27,741 nucleotides of DNA. Source: a virus. The stretch lies in the IMG/VR virus record IMGVR_UViG_3300030107_002014, positions 2,693-30,433 of that record, one strand, 5' to 3'. Each line of letters begins with the position of its first letter. The stretch's first letter is position 1. Both the position numbers and the translations under genes were made by a program. The notes below the pieces were generated by a model. The model worked only from the letters and a program-made list of their open reading frames with translations. It did not search any database and had not been told where the DNA came from. This document shows positions 1 through 6,005 of the stretch, piece after piece.

Positions 1-22
1 GTTTAAGTGTAAGTTTACCCAT
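1..22 (-). CDS. Start of an unidentified minus-strand gene, cut by the window edge
   Basis: A minus-strand ATG at 22 opens a frame reading MGKLTLK before the sequence ends. It is preceded by GGAGG six bases upstream and overlaps the end of the upstream gene by eight bases, the same tight packing seen across this arm. Too little protein is present to identify it. By position after the annealing protein it could be another replication or recombination gene, but that is only context. Confidence 0.55.
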
Positions 23-269
23 TGTCATCCTCCATAGGTTCTTCAATACTATAGGACAAATAACTTTGATTAATATTCAAATTAATATGTTCATTGTCTG
101 TTTTCATAACAAATGTTAGCATTGGCTTTCCATGATATAGTTTAGTTCCTGTAAATATTGCATTACGAAACTCTTTACCGTCATTTACTCCAATAGTATA
201 ACTATTATTTGTCTGATATAGTTCGTCTCTATAGTTTTCTTTTGTTTTATTTATTTCACTTAGTTTCAT
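15..269 (-). CDS. Hypothetical protein, 84 aa
   Basis: I do not recognise this protein. It is small and soluble-looking, with an acidic C-terminus (EEPMEDDNG) and no cysteine or membrane segment. The start is well supported: its ATG overlaps the TGA stop of the annealing-protein gene in an ATGA arrangement, so it is probably translated by coupling with that gene. It is followed by an overlapping gene that leaves the window. An accessory role in the recombination cluster is possible from position only. Confidence 0.75.
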   Translation of the reverse strand: MKLSEINKTKENYRDELYQTNNSYTIGVNDGKEFRNAIFTGTKLYHGKPMLTFVMKTDNEHINLNINQSYLSYSIEEPMEDDNG

Positions 270-865
270 TTAGACGCTCTCTTTTCATCAAGTTCGTCTA
301 TAGCTTTCTTTACTTTATCCGCTTTACGCTTCAATTTATTAAAAGCCGCTTTATAGTTAGCATCGTTAATTGTTTCATCACCGATTTGTGCAACTATTTT
401 AGCCTCAAACTCTTTATCGCCAATAATAGCAAGTAAATCTAACATTGATTTGTATTGCTCTTTATTTAACGCATCTGGAGCTTGTGGTAAATCTTCACCA
501 GCATAGATATACAATCCTAATCCATGTAATGCTATTGCTTTTGCTAAACAACGCTGTATTGAATTGTTTATTTGAAAAGCATTAGGCTCAGTTACAGTTT
601 TATTCATGTGGTCTAATACTGGATGTACTTGTGTTCTTCTTACTGAGTCTATACTTACTGTTACTTGTACAAATGCACCAGCTTCAGTACGCATATAAGG
701 TGTTTCTAAACCATTCTCAAAGAAAGTATGTACTTCCCAAGTTGCTTTAGGAAATTCCTCAAGCAATACTTTAACAGCCCACGCCCAAGAAAGATAAGTA
801 AATTTACCTTTCTTCTCTGTATGCTCACTCACATCTATTTTACTTAATACACTAAACGCACTCAT
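266..865 (-). CDS. Sak-type single-strand annealing protein (DUF1071 family)
   Basis: This is probably the phage single-strand annealing recombinase, which coats ssDNA and pairs complementary strands in recombination-dependent replication. The N-terminal block (residues 11-30, KGKFTYLSWAWAV) and the block at about 100-127 (NSIQRCLAKAIALHGLGLYI then YAGEDLP) are the signature segments of the DUF1071/Sak group, which has a Rad52-like fold. The length (199 aa) fits that family. The last 50 residues are lysine- and glutamate-rich. The start is preceded by a G-rich SD and overlaps the upstream gene by 14 bases. The same operon encodes a Cas4-like nuclease at 1954-2703, so the two probably form an exonuclease/annealase pair, analogous to but not homologous with lambda Exo/Beta. 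Confidence 0.88.
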   Translation of the reverse strand: MSAFSVLSKIDVSEHTEKKGKFTYLSWAWAVKVLLEEFPKATWEVHTFFENGLETPYMRTEAGAFVQVTVSIDSVRRTQVHPVLDHMNKTVTEPNAFQINNSIQRCLAKAIALHGLGLYIYAGEDLPQAPDALNKEQYKSMLDLLAIIGDKEFEAKIVAQIGDETINDANYKAAFNKLKRKADKVKKAIDELDEKRASK

Positions 866-1097
866 TTAAATCCCCCCATTTTTCATACAAATCATCAAAG
901 TTATCCATAATTTGTGCCCAAGTATCTCTATCCATATCAACACTATTTCTAGCTTCAGGGCTATACATATTATATTGTCCATCTTGTCTAACTTCAAGAA
1001 ATGCTATCCATTCATCTTTGTATATTTTGTTTATTGGATTTTTATCTTTTCCGTCTCCAACTATTTCATAATTATCTTTATTTGTAACTTTTAACAT
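852..1097 (-). CDS. Hypothetical protein, 81 aa
   Basis: An acidic, tryptophan-containing small protein that I do not recognise (MLKVTNKDNYEIVGDGKD..., ending WGDLNECV). It has a GGAGG SD upstream and overlaps its neighbours at both ends (7 bases with the upstream gene, 14 with the annealing-protein gene), which is good evidence of a real operon member. No catalytic motif or membrane segment is visible. The charge and size would suit a small DNA-mimic or accessory protein, but nothing shows this directly. Confidence 0.75.
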   Translation of the reverse strand: MLKVTNKDNYEIVGDGKDKNPINKIYKDEWIAFLEVRQDGQYNMYSPEARNSVDMDRDTWAQIMDNFDDLYEKWGDLNECV

Positions 1098-1720
1098 ATT
1101 GAAAACCCTCCTGATTGTTCTGCAAATTCTGCAAAGTTTTCTATGTTGTCTTTACTAATAGGATAACTAGATGCCCAATCTCTTTTGTCCATTAACTCGT
1201 CAAATTTCTTTTTCAAGTCTTTTGGATAATTAATTGGTGCTATATCTTTATCACCAGTTATAGTTACAGCTATCTCATCTAAAGCTTTCTTTTCTTGGTC
1301 AAGCATTTCATTATGTTTCTTTGCTTTTTCCATAGCTTTATTATGATTGTCAAGATATTCTTGAGTTTCAGGAGTTTCTAAAGCTTCTTTTAACCTTTTA
1401 GCTATTGCTACTGCTTTATCTTCAGTAATGATATATGCATCATTGTAACAACCAGCGTTCATATCATCTTCTGATAATATATCTTCACAATGGTCGCAAG
1501 TAAATGACCACAAAGGTCTCCACCACCAAACATTATTTCTAAAATAGCTTCCTGGATTGTTCTTTTCCCATTCACTATTTAATTCCCAATACTCATCGTT
1601 AAGTCCTTGTTTTTCTCTTAGTTCATATGACATAGCACATAACTCTTCATATCGTTCGGCTTTCTTATCTGAAAAACCTTTTGCTACTCTTGGATTTTCT
1701 CCATATAAATCGAATCCCAT
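1091..1720 (-). CDS. Conserved phage protein of unknown function with WWWRPLW motif
   Basis: The protein begins MGFDLYG and carries FRNNVWWWRPLW near residue 65, followed by a pair of cysteines (CDHC) and a further cysteine in NAGCYND. From memory, similar MGFDLYG...FRNNVWWWRPLW proteins of unknown function occur in many phages and some bacteria. The middle is helical and charged (residues 110-150). The start has GGAGGAA ten bases upstream. It sits four bases downstream of the small zinc-finger gene in the recombination operon. No enzymatic assignment is possible from sequence alone. Confidence 0.8.
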   Translation of the reverse strand: MGFDLYGENPRVAKGFSDKKAERYEELCAMSYELREKQGLNDEYWELNSEWEKNNPGSYFRNNVWWWRPLWSFTCDHCEDILSEDDMNAGCYNDAYIITEDKAVAIAKRLKEALETPETQEYLDNHNKAMEKAKKHNEMLDQEKKALDEIAVTITGDKDIAPINYPKDLKKKFDELMDKRDWASSYPISKDNIENFAEFAEQSGGFSIC

Positions 1721-1723
1721 TTG

Positions 1724-1930
1724 TTATTCCTCCAACTTTCTTTGTTTAACTTGTTTTACTATCATTTCACTAACTTGTCTACCTTTATCAGCAAACATTA
1801 ATCTTATTCTTGTAGGCAAGACCACATCAAAATTACAGACTGCACAACATCTACCATCATTGATAGGTTCTGCATTGTGTCCATAAGGGTCGTCATGCTC
1901 CTGTCCACATATACTACATTCTAGTTTCAT
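1724..1930 (-). CDS. Small zinc-finger protein, 68 aa
   Basis: The N-terminal half carries two cysteine pairs, CSIC at residues 5-8 and CCAVC at about 28-32, with GHNAEPINDGRC between them. This GHNA-P--DGRCC-VCN pattern is familiar from small phage proteins and looks like a treble-clef or zinc-ribbon fold. The C-terminal half is a basic helix. The SD is CGGAGGAA. It probably binds zinc and perhaps nucleic acid; a more exact function cannot be given. Confidence 0.8.
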   Translation of the reverse strand: MKLECSICGQEHDDPYGHNAEPINDGRCCAVCNFDVVLPTRIRLMFADKGRQVSEMIVKQVKQRKLEE

Positions 1931-1953
1931 TTGGTTCCTCCGTGTTGTATAGT

Positions 1954-2703
1954 TTAGATACTATACAGACCAGGACAATATTTGCCCTGAAATTCACAAT
2001 ATTTACATTCCCAATTATATACGGGAACATTTTCTGCACCAGGTTTAAGCATTTCCGCTTCACCCTGTATGCTATCACTTGTTTCATTTAAGTCAGTCCA
2101 ATAATTAAACGCTTCTTCAAGATATAATTCACTAATCTTTTCTTCACGCATCATTGAATTGTCTTTGTTATACCACATAATAGATAGTCTTATATCAGTA
2201 ATATCTTCTTCATTACCTAATCCTATCGCATAAGTAGCTAATTGTAATTCATAGTTCACACTTGGGTTCTTGTCTGGATTTCTACCAAACTTCATACGCC
2301 ATTTCCAAGCTCCTGCTGTCTTTATATCGTATACATGAATCATTTCACCTTCTCTATTAATAACACCTACATCTAAGTGTCCTACTACATTAAGTTCAGG
2401 TATTTCTATTCTATGTTCTGTAACAACTTGTAATTCATCAGGTTTATCTGCTCTTTCTTGTATGTCGTAATCTTTCATCGCTTCTTCAAAATCAGCGTGT
2501 ACAAGAGTTCCAAGTCTTAGTAATCTAGCACTCTTTTCATCTAATGCTCCAACTTCTAAACCTTGTGTTCTATGTATTTGTTTTCTATAACAACTACCAG
2601 CACTACTAGCTGAGAACCAACCTAAATGGTCTTTGTATTTTTCACGATTCTCATCACTCTTCTTTTGCAAGTATTCGTTATATATTTTAGGTATGTCTAT
2701 CAT
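1954..2703 (-). CDS. PD-(D/E)XK exonuclease, Cas4/RecB-like, with probable Fe-S cluster
   Basis: The 249-residue length and motifs fit a Cas4/AddB-type nuclease. G65-x3-H69 (GTLVH) matches motif I, D111 in GHLDVG is the first metal ligand, D126-I-K128 is the (D/E)xK core, and Q154-x3-Y158 (QLATY) is the QxxxY motif. One N-terminal cysteine (C38) and three near the C-terminus (C233, C236, C243) match the split four-cysteine pattern that holds an iron-sulfur cluster in Cas4 and AddB. No cas1, cas2 or repeat array is nearby, so a recombination role (end resection feeding the Sak annealase) is far more likely than CRISPR adaptation. The SD CGGAGGAA is close to the start and the gene has its own candidate promoter. 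Confidence 0.87.
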   Translation of the reverse strand: MIDIPKIYNEYLQKKSDENREKYKDHLGWFSASSAGSCYRKQIHRTQGLEVGALDEKSARLLRLGTLVHADFEEAMKDYDIQERADKPDELQVVTEHRIEIPELNVVGHLDVGVINREGEMIHVYDIKTAGAWKWRMKFGRNPDKNPSVNYELQLATYAIGLGNEEDITDIRLSIMWYNKDNSMMREEKISELYLEEAFNYWTDLNETSDSIQGEAEMLKPGAENVPVYNWECKYCEFQGKYCPGLYSI

Positions 2704-2719
2704 AGATTCCTCCGATAAT

Positions 2720-2748
2720 AATATACGAATATTTCAGGTTATATGCAA
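2720..2748 (-). promoter_or_regulatory. Candidate sigma70-type promoter for the nuclease gene
   Basis: On the minus strand TTGCAT (2743-2748) and TATATT (2720-2725) are separated by exactly 17 bases. The -10 matches consensus at five of six positions, the -35 at only three. Transcription would start just before the SD, giving a very short leader. This is the longest gap in the early cluster before 3910, which makes an internal promoter plausible. Confidence 0.4.
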
Positions 2749-2758
2749 TATCTATTCA

Positions 2759-2814
2759 GGCTATCGGGACATTTTTATCGACTAAAGCGGATTGAGATGT
2801 AAATCCTAGCCCCG
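2759..2814. other. Intergenic inverted repeats that could form a pseudoknot
   Basis: The gap 2704-2825 carries three complementary pairs: GCTA 2760-2763 with TAGC 2807-2810, CGGG 2765-2768 with CCCG 2811-2814, and a hairpin GGATT 2789-2793 with AATCC 2802-2806. The first two pairs cross each other, which is pseudoknot geometry rather than a nested stem. It lies between the helix-turn-helix gene and the nuclease promoter and has no U-tract typical of a terminator. The stems are short and could arise by chance, so this is tentative. Confidence 0.3.
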
Positions 2815-2825
2815 TGCCTAACTAT

Positions 2826-3089
2826 TTATACTAACCTTCTTAAATCATATAATAACTGATTATTATTTTGAGTATCTTCTAACACATACTTACCAAAGTT
2901 TGCTTCTTTGTGTTGTATTCTTCTAGTATCAATATCAAAGCCTTCTTCTCTAAGTCTAAATATTATTGCACTTAGCCTTGTTGCACGATAAAGTTCAAAT
3001 GCATCTAAGCTTGTGATGTTTCCATATTTCTTCAAGTGTCTCAATATCTTTAAAGTCTTAGTGTCTTTACCAACTGTAAATCTTAACAT
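2826..3089 (-). CDS. Small helix-turn-helix protein, 87 aa
   Basis: Residues 11-60 (TLKILRHLKKYGNITSLDAF followed by ELYRATRLSAIIFRLREEGF) read as a winged helix-turn-helix: a helix, a turn at YGNITSLDA, a recognition helix at ATRLSAIIFRLRE, then a strand pair. This is the pattern of the small phage HTH family (HTH_39-like), found in replication or regulatory regions. It likely binds DNA as a regulator or origin accessory. It abuts the gene upstream (one-base overlap at 3089). Confidence 0.78.
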   Translation of the reverse strand: MLRFTVGKDTKTLKILRHLKKYGNITSLDAFELYRATRLSAIIFRLREEGFDIDTRRIQHKEANFGKYVLEDTQNNNQLLYDLRRLV

Positions 3090-3325
3090 TAGTTTCTCTC
3101 AATCGTAATTTTAATTTTCTTCTTTAAGAACGTACGAGTGTCTTGCATTAATCTAACAAGCCAATGTGTTCTTCTATAATTATTTAAGCCGCTCAATATA
3201 GCTACAGCCTTAGGATTATTGTTAACCTTATAACCATAAGGATGTGTATATTCCCATTCACCATTTTCTTGGTACTCTTTATTAACTCTATTTCTATATT
3301 CTATCATCTCAAATTTGCTCATCAT
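3089..3325 (-). CDS. Hypothetical protein, 78 aa
   Basis: I do not recognise this basic protein (many R, K, N and Y; C-terminal KKKIKITIERN). It overlaps the preceding gene by 17 bases and abuts the HTH gene, so it is a convincing operon member. There is no membrane segment or metal-binding cluster. Two in-frame methionines open the gene; either could be used. Confidence 0.68.
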   Translation of the reverse strand: MMSKFEMIEYRNRVNKEYQENGEWEYTHPYGYKVNNNPKAVAILSGLNNYRRTHWLVRLMQDTRTFLKKKIKITIERN

Positions 3326-3878
3326 TTTCCTCTTCTTCTTTCTTTTTCATTTGTGATAAGTATTTCATTTTATTTCTACCTTTAAGAACAGTTCTAGTTC
3401 TCCAGTCAAACGCTTCTAAATACTTAATATGGTCTTTATAATCTTTAACAACTTGACAGTTTATATCAGAACTATTGTCAAAGTTACTTAATAAATCTGG
3501 ACTAAGCTTATTATATTTACTTTTGATTATATATCTTTTTCTAGCTTCTATAATCTTTCGTTTCTTTTCATCAGCTTCATCGTATTCTTGTTGCCATTTA
3601 ACTAATAAAATACATTCTGATACATATTTATATTTAGTTTTAAATCTTTTTAAATCTCTATAATGCTTAGCATCATGTTTAAATTCTTGTCTATGTGTTG
3701 CAACAGCATAACTTTTAGCTTCTTTTATTGATTTAGCTTTACCTTCTTTGAATGCATCTCTATTTTTAAGATATAGTTTTTGATAATGCTTAAAACATAA
3801 TTTAAGTCTTTTATGATACCTATATCTCTTACAACCTGAATGCTTACAATAATATGTTTTCCAATCTTTCTTTTTCAT
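3309..3878 (-). CDS. Very basic protein with N-terminal Cys/His zinc-binding motif, 189 aa
   Basis: The N-terminus carries C-x4-C (residues 11 and 16), then a cysteine and CxxH-type pair in KLCFKHYQK, a likely single zinc finger of the HNH/recombination-endonuclease-VII-like type. The rest is lysine-, tyrosine- and arginine-rich and helical. No H-N-H catalytic set is clear, so nuclease activity is not claimed. It is more likely a nucleic-acid-binding protein. The leader (AGAGGTAGATATG) is nearly identical to that of the small gene upstream at 4074. Confidence 0.7.
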   Translation of the reverse strand: MKKKDWKTYYCKHSGCKRYRYHKRLKLCFKHYQKLYLKNRDAFKEGKAKSIKEAKSYAVATHRQEFKHDAKHYRDLKRFKTKYKYVSECILLVKWQQEYDEADEKKRKIIEARKRYIIKSKYNKLSPDLLSNFDNSSDINCQVVKDYKDHIKYLEAFDWRTRTVLKGRNKMKYLSQMKKKEEEENDEQI

Positions 3879-4108
3879 ATCTACCTCTTTTCTACCTATC
3901 TATTAAAGTTTACTCATTCTCCTTCAACAGAGATTTGTCAAGTTTAATATGTTTTGTAGTAGAAATTTTATAAGGCTTACCTGTTCTATTCTTTTTCTTT
4001 GGTACTGTTTCAACATCTACTACCATCATAGTTTTTCTTTTTTTACTTACTGATATAACTTTTCGTTCTTTCATATCTACCTCTTTCTGTTTATCTATTT
4101 AAGTTTTA
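3876..4108 (-). repeat. Duplicated 5' leader upstream of two early genes
   Basis: The about 37 bases before the start at 3878 (3876-3912) and those before the start at 4074 (4072-4108) are clearly related on the minus strand. Both read AACTT-AATAGATA, then a short variable part, then AGAAA-GAGGTAGATATG. The shared block includes the SD and an A+T-rich stretch that could be a -10. A partly similar AGAGGTAGAAGATG leader precedes the gene starting at 5516. This suggests a common translational or promoter signal for these early genes. Confidence 0.55.
3910..4074 (-). CDS. Small basic protein, 54 aa
   Basis: A complete frame starting MKERKVISVSKKRKTMMVVD and ending LDKSLLKENE, with GAGGTAG four to five bases upstream of ATG. 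It is lysine-rich and is not recognised. The good SD, shared leader with its neighbour and consistent orientation support a real gene despite its size. It is the first gene downstream of the large structured RNA, whose 3' hairpins end about 30 bases before its start. Confidence 0.62.
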   Translation of the reverse strand: MKERKVISVSKKRKTMMVVDVETVPKKKNRTGKPYKISTTKHIKLDKSLLKENE

Positions 4109-5106
4109 AGCTGGAATCCTGAGATTATGGATTACAATGATATAACTTTAGCTTAGGATTTTTCCTAAAACTCCCTTATTTGTTAGGAGGCATATCCACT
4201 CAGCTTTTATTCACCGAGTATTATATCAAGCCCAATAGGTATCGCCTATCACTCTTACTTCTGAGTTATTTCTACCCCTACTGAACTATTACTGGATTGC
4301 CACCCAATGAATAGTATTTCGGAATACCTAGAGAACTTGGAAGTTCATCTAGACATCTTCTATTTCAAAGACGCTCGAGGGCTCTATGCTCTCAGAAGTT
4401 TCAAGACTTGCTCCGATTGGTATTGCCAATCACTCGTCATATTGCCCGTTGAACTATAAAGCACGCTTTATAACAACTCGGCTATTCATCTTGATTATAA
4501 GTTGAATAGACTATCAAATGAAATGTGCGCTTGAAATAGCAATCAGGACTTCCTTTTGAGAAATCTATTGATTAGCACATCTCTATGTTCCTTATAGGAA
4601 AAGGTTTACATGGTCTTGGCTGTCTTATACTTACACTTTCGCATAAGTATCTATACACCGACTAAATACAACAACCTGGCTCCTACACCTTTATGTCATA
4701 TCCTATGGATTATTCCTATTGCTATCACTAGCTCAATTGATGTTGATACACCAATATAGACTCCAACTCAGCGCCTAAAGGACTTACCTTGTTGTTTTCT
4801 ATGTATTCCAATTGCATACTCAAACACCAAAGTATATTGATGTCGCATTAAATTAGCTCTTTCAGACTAAGTTAACACTTTATCCTTGTTTCCAAGTTTA
4901 TTTAACGATTATATACAACCGATTCTTTTATGGTAGAATGGACCAAATCTTTTTATGGACATAGTGGAGACTTATCATAATGATATATGAGATATACTGA
5001 TAATAAAAAGGAGACAAATCCCCACTAAATTTGAGCGTGACGAGGTAAAATGATAATTACCAACCAATTGATATTAGAGGTAGGCTAACTAAGGTATATC
5101 ACGCCC
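4107..5106 (-). ncRNA. Candidate giant structured non-coding RNA (about 1 kb), GOLLD/ROOL-like in size
   Basis: About 1 kb has no plausible gene on either strand in an otherwise gene-dense genome, yet hairpins follow one another along it. On the minus strand: GCGTGA/TCACGC closes a 70-nt multibranch domain (5035-5104); AGTGGGGA/TCTCCACT (5019-5026 with 4963-4970) encloses TTATCA/TGATAA; CTTG-GAAA-CAAG (4885-4896); GCTA-GTGA-TAGC (4721-4732); a 10-bp stem with GAAA loop (4627-4650); a long-range ATGTGC/GCACAT pair (4523-4528 with 4575-4580); CTATTCA/TGAATAG (4482-4509); an 8-bp TATAAAGC hairpin (4455-4472); a hairpin duplicated at 4410-4435 and 4229-4254; nested stems at 4328-4352 and 4314-4327; and TTAGGA-AAAA-TCCTAA (4153-4168). 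G-U pairs in three stems are A-C mismatches on the plus strand, so the minus strand is the RNA. Giant ornate RNAs of this size are known in phages (GOLLD, ROOL). Assignment to either is inference, and both ends are approximate. Confidence 0.72.
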
Positions 5107-5118
5107 TAAATAATTTTA
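5106..5118 (-). promoter_or_regulatory. Possible -10 element for the structured RNA
   Basis: Minus-strand TAAAAT (5113-5118, five of six matches to TATAAT) lies seven bases upstream of the GGGCGTGA that opens the first stem, and overlaps the stop codon of the upstream gene. No convincing -35 hexamer is present at 16-18 bases, so the RNA may instead be processed from the operon transcript. Confidence 0.25.
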
Positions 5119-5322
5119 ACACCTAATACCTCTTAAGCGTATTTCCATTAACTTTACATCCATATCATTAACCATGTCATAGATTTCTTCAACTGAATAA
5201 TTTCTTACTATCATTGCTTCATCAGTAGAACTTAATTCTACCTTATTTAAGTCTAAATATGAATTTCTAAAGTGTTTCATTAGATTATCACGCTTACTAT
5301 AACTTAGTTCTCCGATAGTCAT
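5116..5322 (-). CDS. Hypothetical protein, 68 aa
   Basis: A small charged protein (MTIGELSYSKRDNLMKHFRN and on to EIRLRGIRC) that I do not recognise; probably helical. AAGGAG lies eight bases before the ATG, and the ATG overlaps the TGA stop of the upstream gene (ATGA), so the two are translationally coupled. It ends about ten bases before the first stem of the structured RNA, making the RNA probably part of, or immediately downstream of, the same transcription unit. Confidence 0.72.
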   Translation of the reverse strand: MTIGELSYSKRDNLMKHFRNSYLDLNKVELSSTDEAMIVRNYSVEEIYDMVNDMDVKLMEIRLRGIRC

Positions 5323-5516
5323 AATTCAACTCCTTCGAACGCATCACTCATACTTTGTTGCATTTCATCAGCAAGAGATGACTTCTTTCTCTTATTAATC
5401 ATTTGAACTACCCATAAAACGCACATAGTAATAAATAATACATGTGATACTATAGATTTAGGATGTATGTATAAATCTTTCACTAAATCATTTAAATCTT
5501 TTAAATCTACTCTCAT
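5319..5516 (-). CDS. Small single-pass membrane protein, 65 aa
   Basis: An N-terminal charged helix (DLKDLNDLVKDL) is followed by one hydrophobic segment at about residues 20-41 (SIVSHVLFITMCVLWVVQMI), then a positive NKRKK stop-transfer and a short polar tail. The topology would be N-out/C-in by the positive-inside rule. Function unknown; small membrane proteins in early phage operons often modify the host envelope or exclude other phages, but nothing here shows which. SD AGAGGTAG precedes ATG. Confidence 0.7.
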   Translation of the reverse strand: MRVDLKDLNDLVKDLYIHPKSIVSHVLFITMCVLWVVQMINKRKKSSLADEMQQSMSDAFEGVEL

Positions 5517-5550
5517 CTTCTACCTCTCTTCTTAGTTTTAATATTATCTA

Positions 5551-5575
5551 AGGGACACCATTACAGCGTCCCTTT
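5551..5575 (-). terminator. Hairpin overlapping the end of the 48-aa gene
   Basis: AAGGGAC and GTCCCTT form a perfect 7-bp stem around an 11-nt loop that includes the stop codon of the 48-aa gene. On the minus strand it is followed by an A+T-rich stretch but not a real U-run, so it may act as a partial terminator, or as a structure separating this gene from those downstream. Confidence 0.35.
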
Positions 5576-5707
5576 AAAGAACTTACATATGTATAGAAAA
5601 AGGTCTATTAAATCATATATCTTTACAGTTTTACCTGTATCAATAATGACTAAATAGCGACCTTTATCATCACTATGAAGTTCAGATGCAATATGTATAT
5701 ATCGCAT
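5561..5707 (-). CDS. Small hypothetical protein, 48 aa
   Basis: The frame MRYIHIASELHSDDKGRYLV to LYICKFFKGTL is preceded by AAAGGAGGTGAT, an almost perfect anti-16S match and the best SD in the early arm. This alone makes a real gene likely. The protein has a beta-like first half and a hydrophobic, cysteine-containing C-terminus. It is the first gene leftwards of the candidate origin and so may be the first translated gene of the early operon. Not recognised. Confidence 0.62.
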   Translation of the reverse strand: MRYIHIASELHSDDKGRYLVIIDTGKTVKIYDLIDLFLYICKFFKGTL

Positions 5708-5754
5708 ATATATCACCTCCTTTCTTTCACTTTATCTACAAGGAAATGATATAT

Positions 5755-5935
5755 TAAAGTTTATCCCCATGTTATCCACATGATGTATATAAAAGGGGTA
5801 TTTTGTGTATGTATGTATAAATCTATGGACAAGTTATACACATATTCACATATTATTAACATTGTATTAACATATTATACACATATATGCTTGTATCTGC
5901 CTGTATCTGTATAACATACTATACTAATTAATAAT
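5755..5935. other. Candidate origin of replication with DnaA boxes
   Basis: This gene-free A+T-rich stretch holds a perfect DnaA box TTATCCACA (5772-5780), a one-mismatch copy TTATCCCCA (5761-5769), and two TTATACACA (5834-5842, 5875-5883) matching the TTATNCACA consensus. All four are in the same orientation. Interleaved are paired TATTAACAT repeats (5854-5862, 5865-5873) and paired TGTATCTG repeats ten bases apart (5892-5899, 5902-5909), followed by a very A+T-rich tract that could unwind. Boxes plus iterons plus an A+T-rich tract between opposed transcription units is origin-like. The four boxes are seen; the origin is inferred. A+T richness raises the chance rate of such 9-mers. Confidence 0.5.
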
Positions 5936-5938
5936 AAA

Positions 5939-5986
5939 AGGAGTTTTTGTACATTTTAAGGGTCGCCCCTATGTATAGGTACTCCT
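5939..5986 (-). terminator. Branched hairpin element, possible second terminator
   Basis: AGGAGT (5939-5944) pairs with ACTCCT (5981-5986). Between them lie two alternative hairpins, AGGG-GCGA-CCCT (GNRA loop on the minus strand, 5959-5970) and CCTAT/ATAGG (5968-5979). On the minus strand the outer stem is followed by TTTTATTATT, so it could back up the terminator at 6013-6041, or be a small structured RNA beside the origin. Confidence 0.35.
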
Positions 5987-6005
5987 AAGACCTAAACAAA
6001 TTATA

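Noticed and set aside
1954-2703. CRISPR Cas4 adaptation gene
   Set aside because: The motif set fits Cas4, but there are no cas1/cas2 genes and no repeat-spacer array anywhere in the window; a recombination nuclease is the better reading.
912-3663. Plus-strand frames opposite the early genes (for example 912-1094, 1557-1886, 3475-3663)
   Set aside because: They lie opposite convincing minus-strand genes, lack SD sites and have hydrophobic low-complexity products typical of antisense frames in A+T-rich DNA.
4440-4510. tRNA-like segment (AGTTCAACGG near a stem)
   Set aside because: The T-arm-like string lacks a proper stem, and no anticodon arm or acceptor stem can be drawn around it.
4107-5106. 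Group I or group II intron
   Set aside because: No recognisable group I P7/guanosine-site pairing or group II domain V was found, no maturase or homing nuclease frame lies inside, and the flanking frames do not form one interrupted gene.
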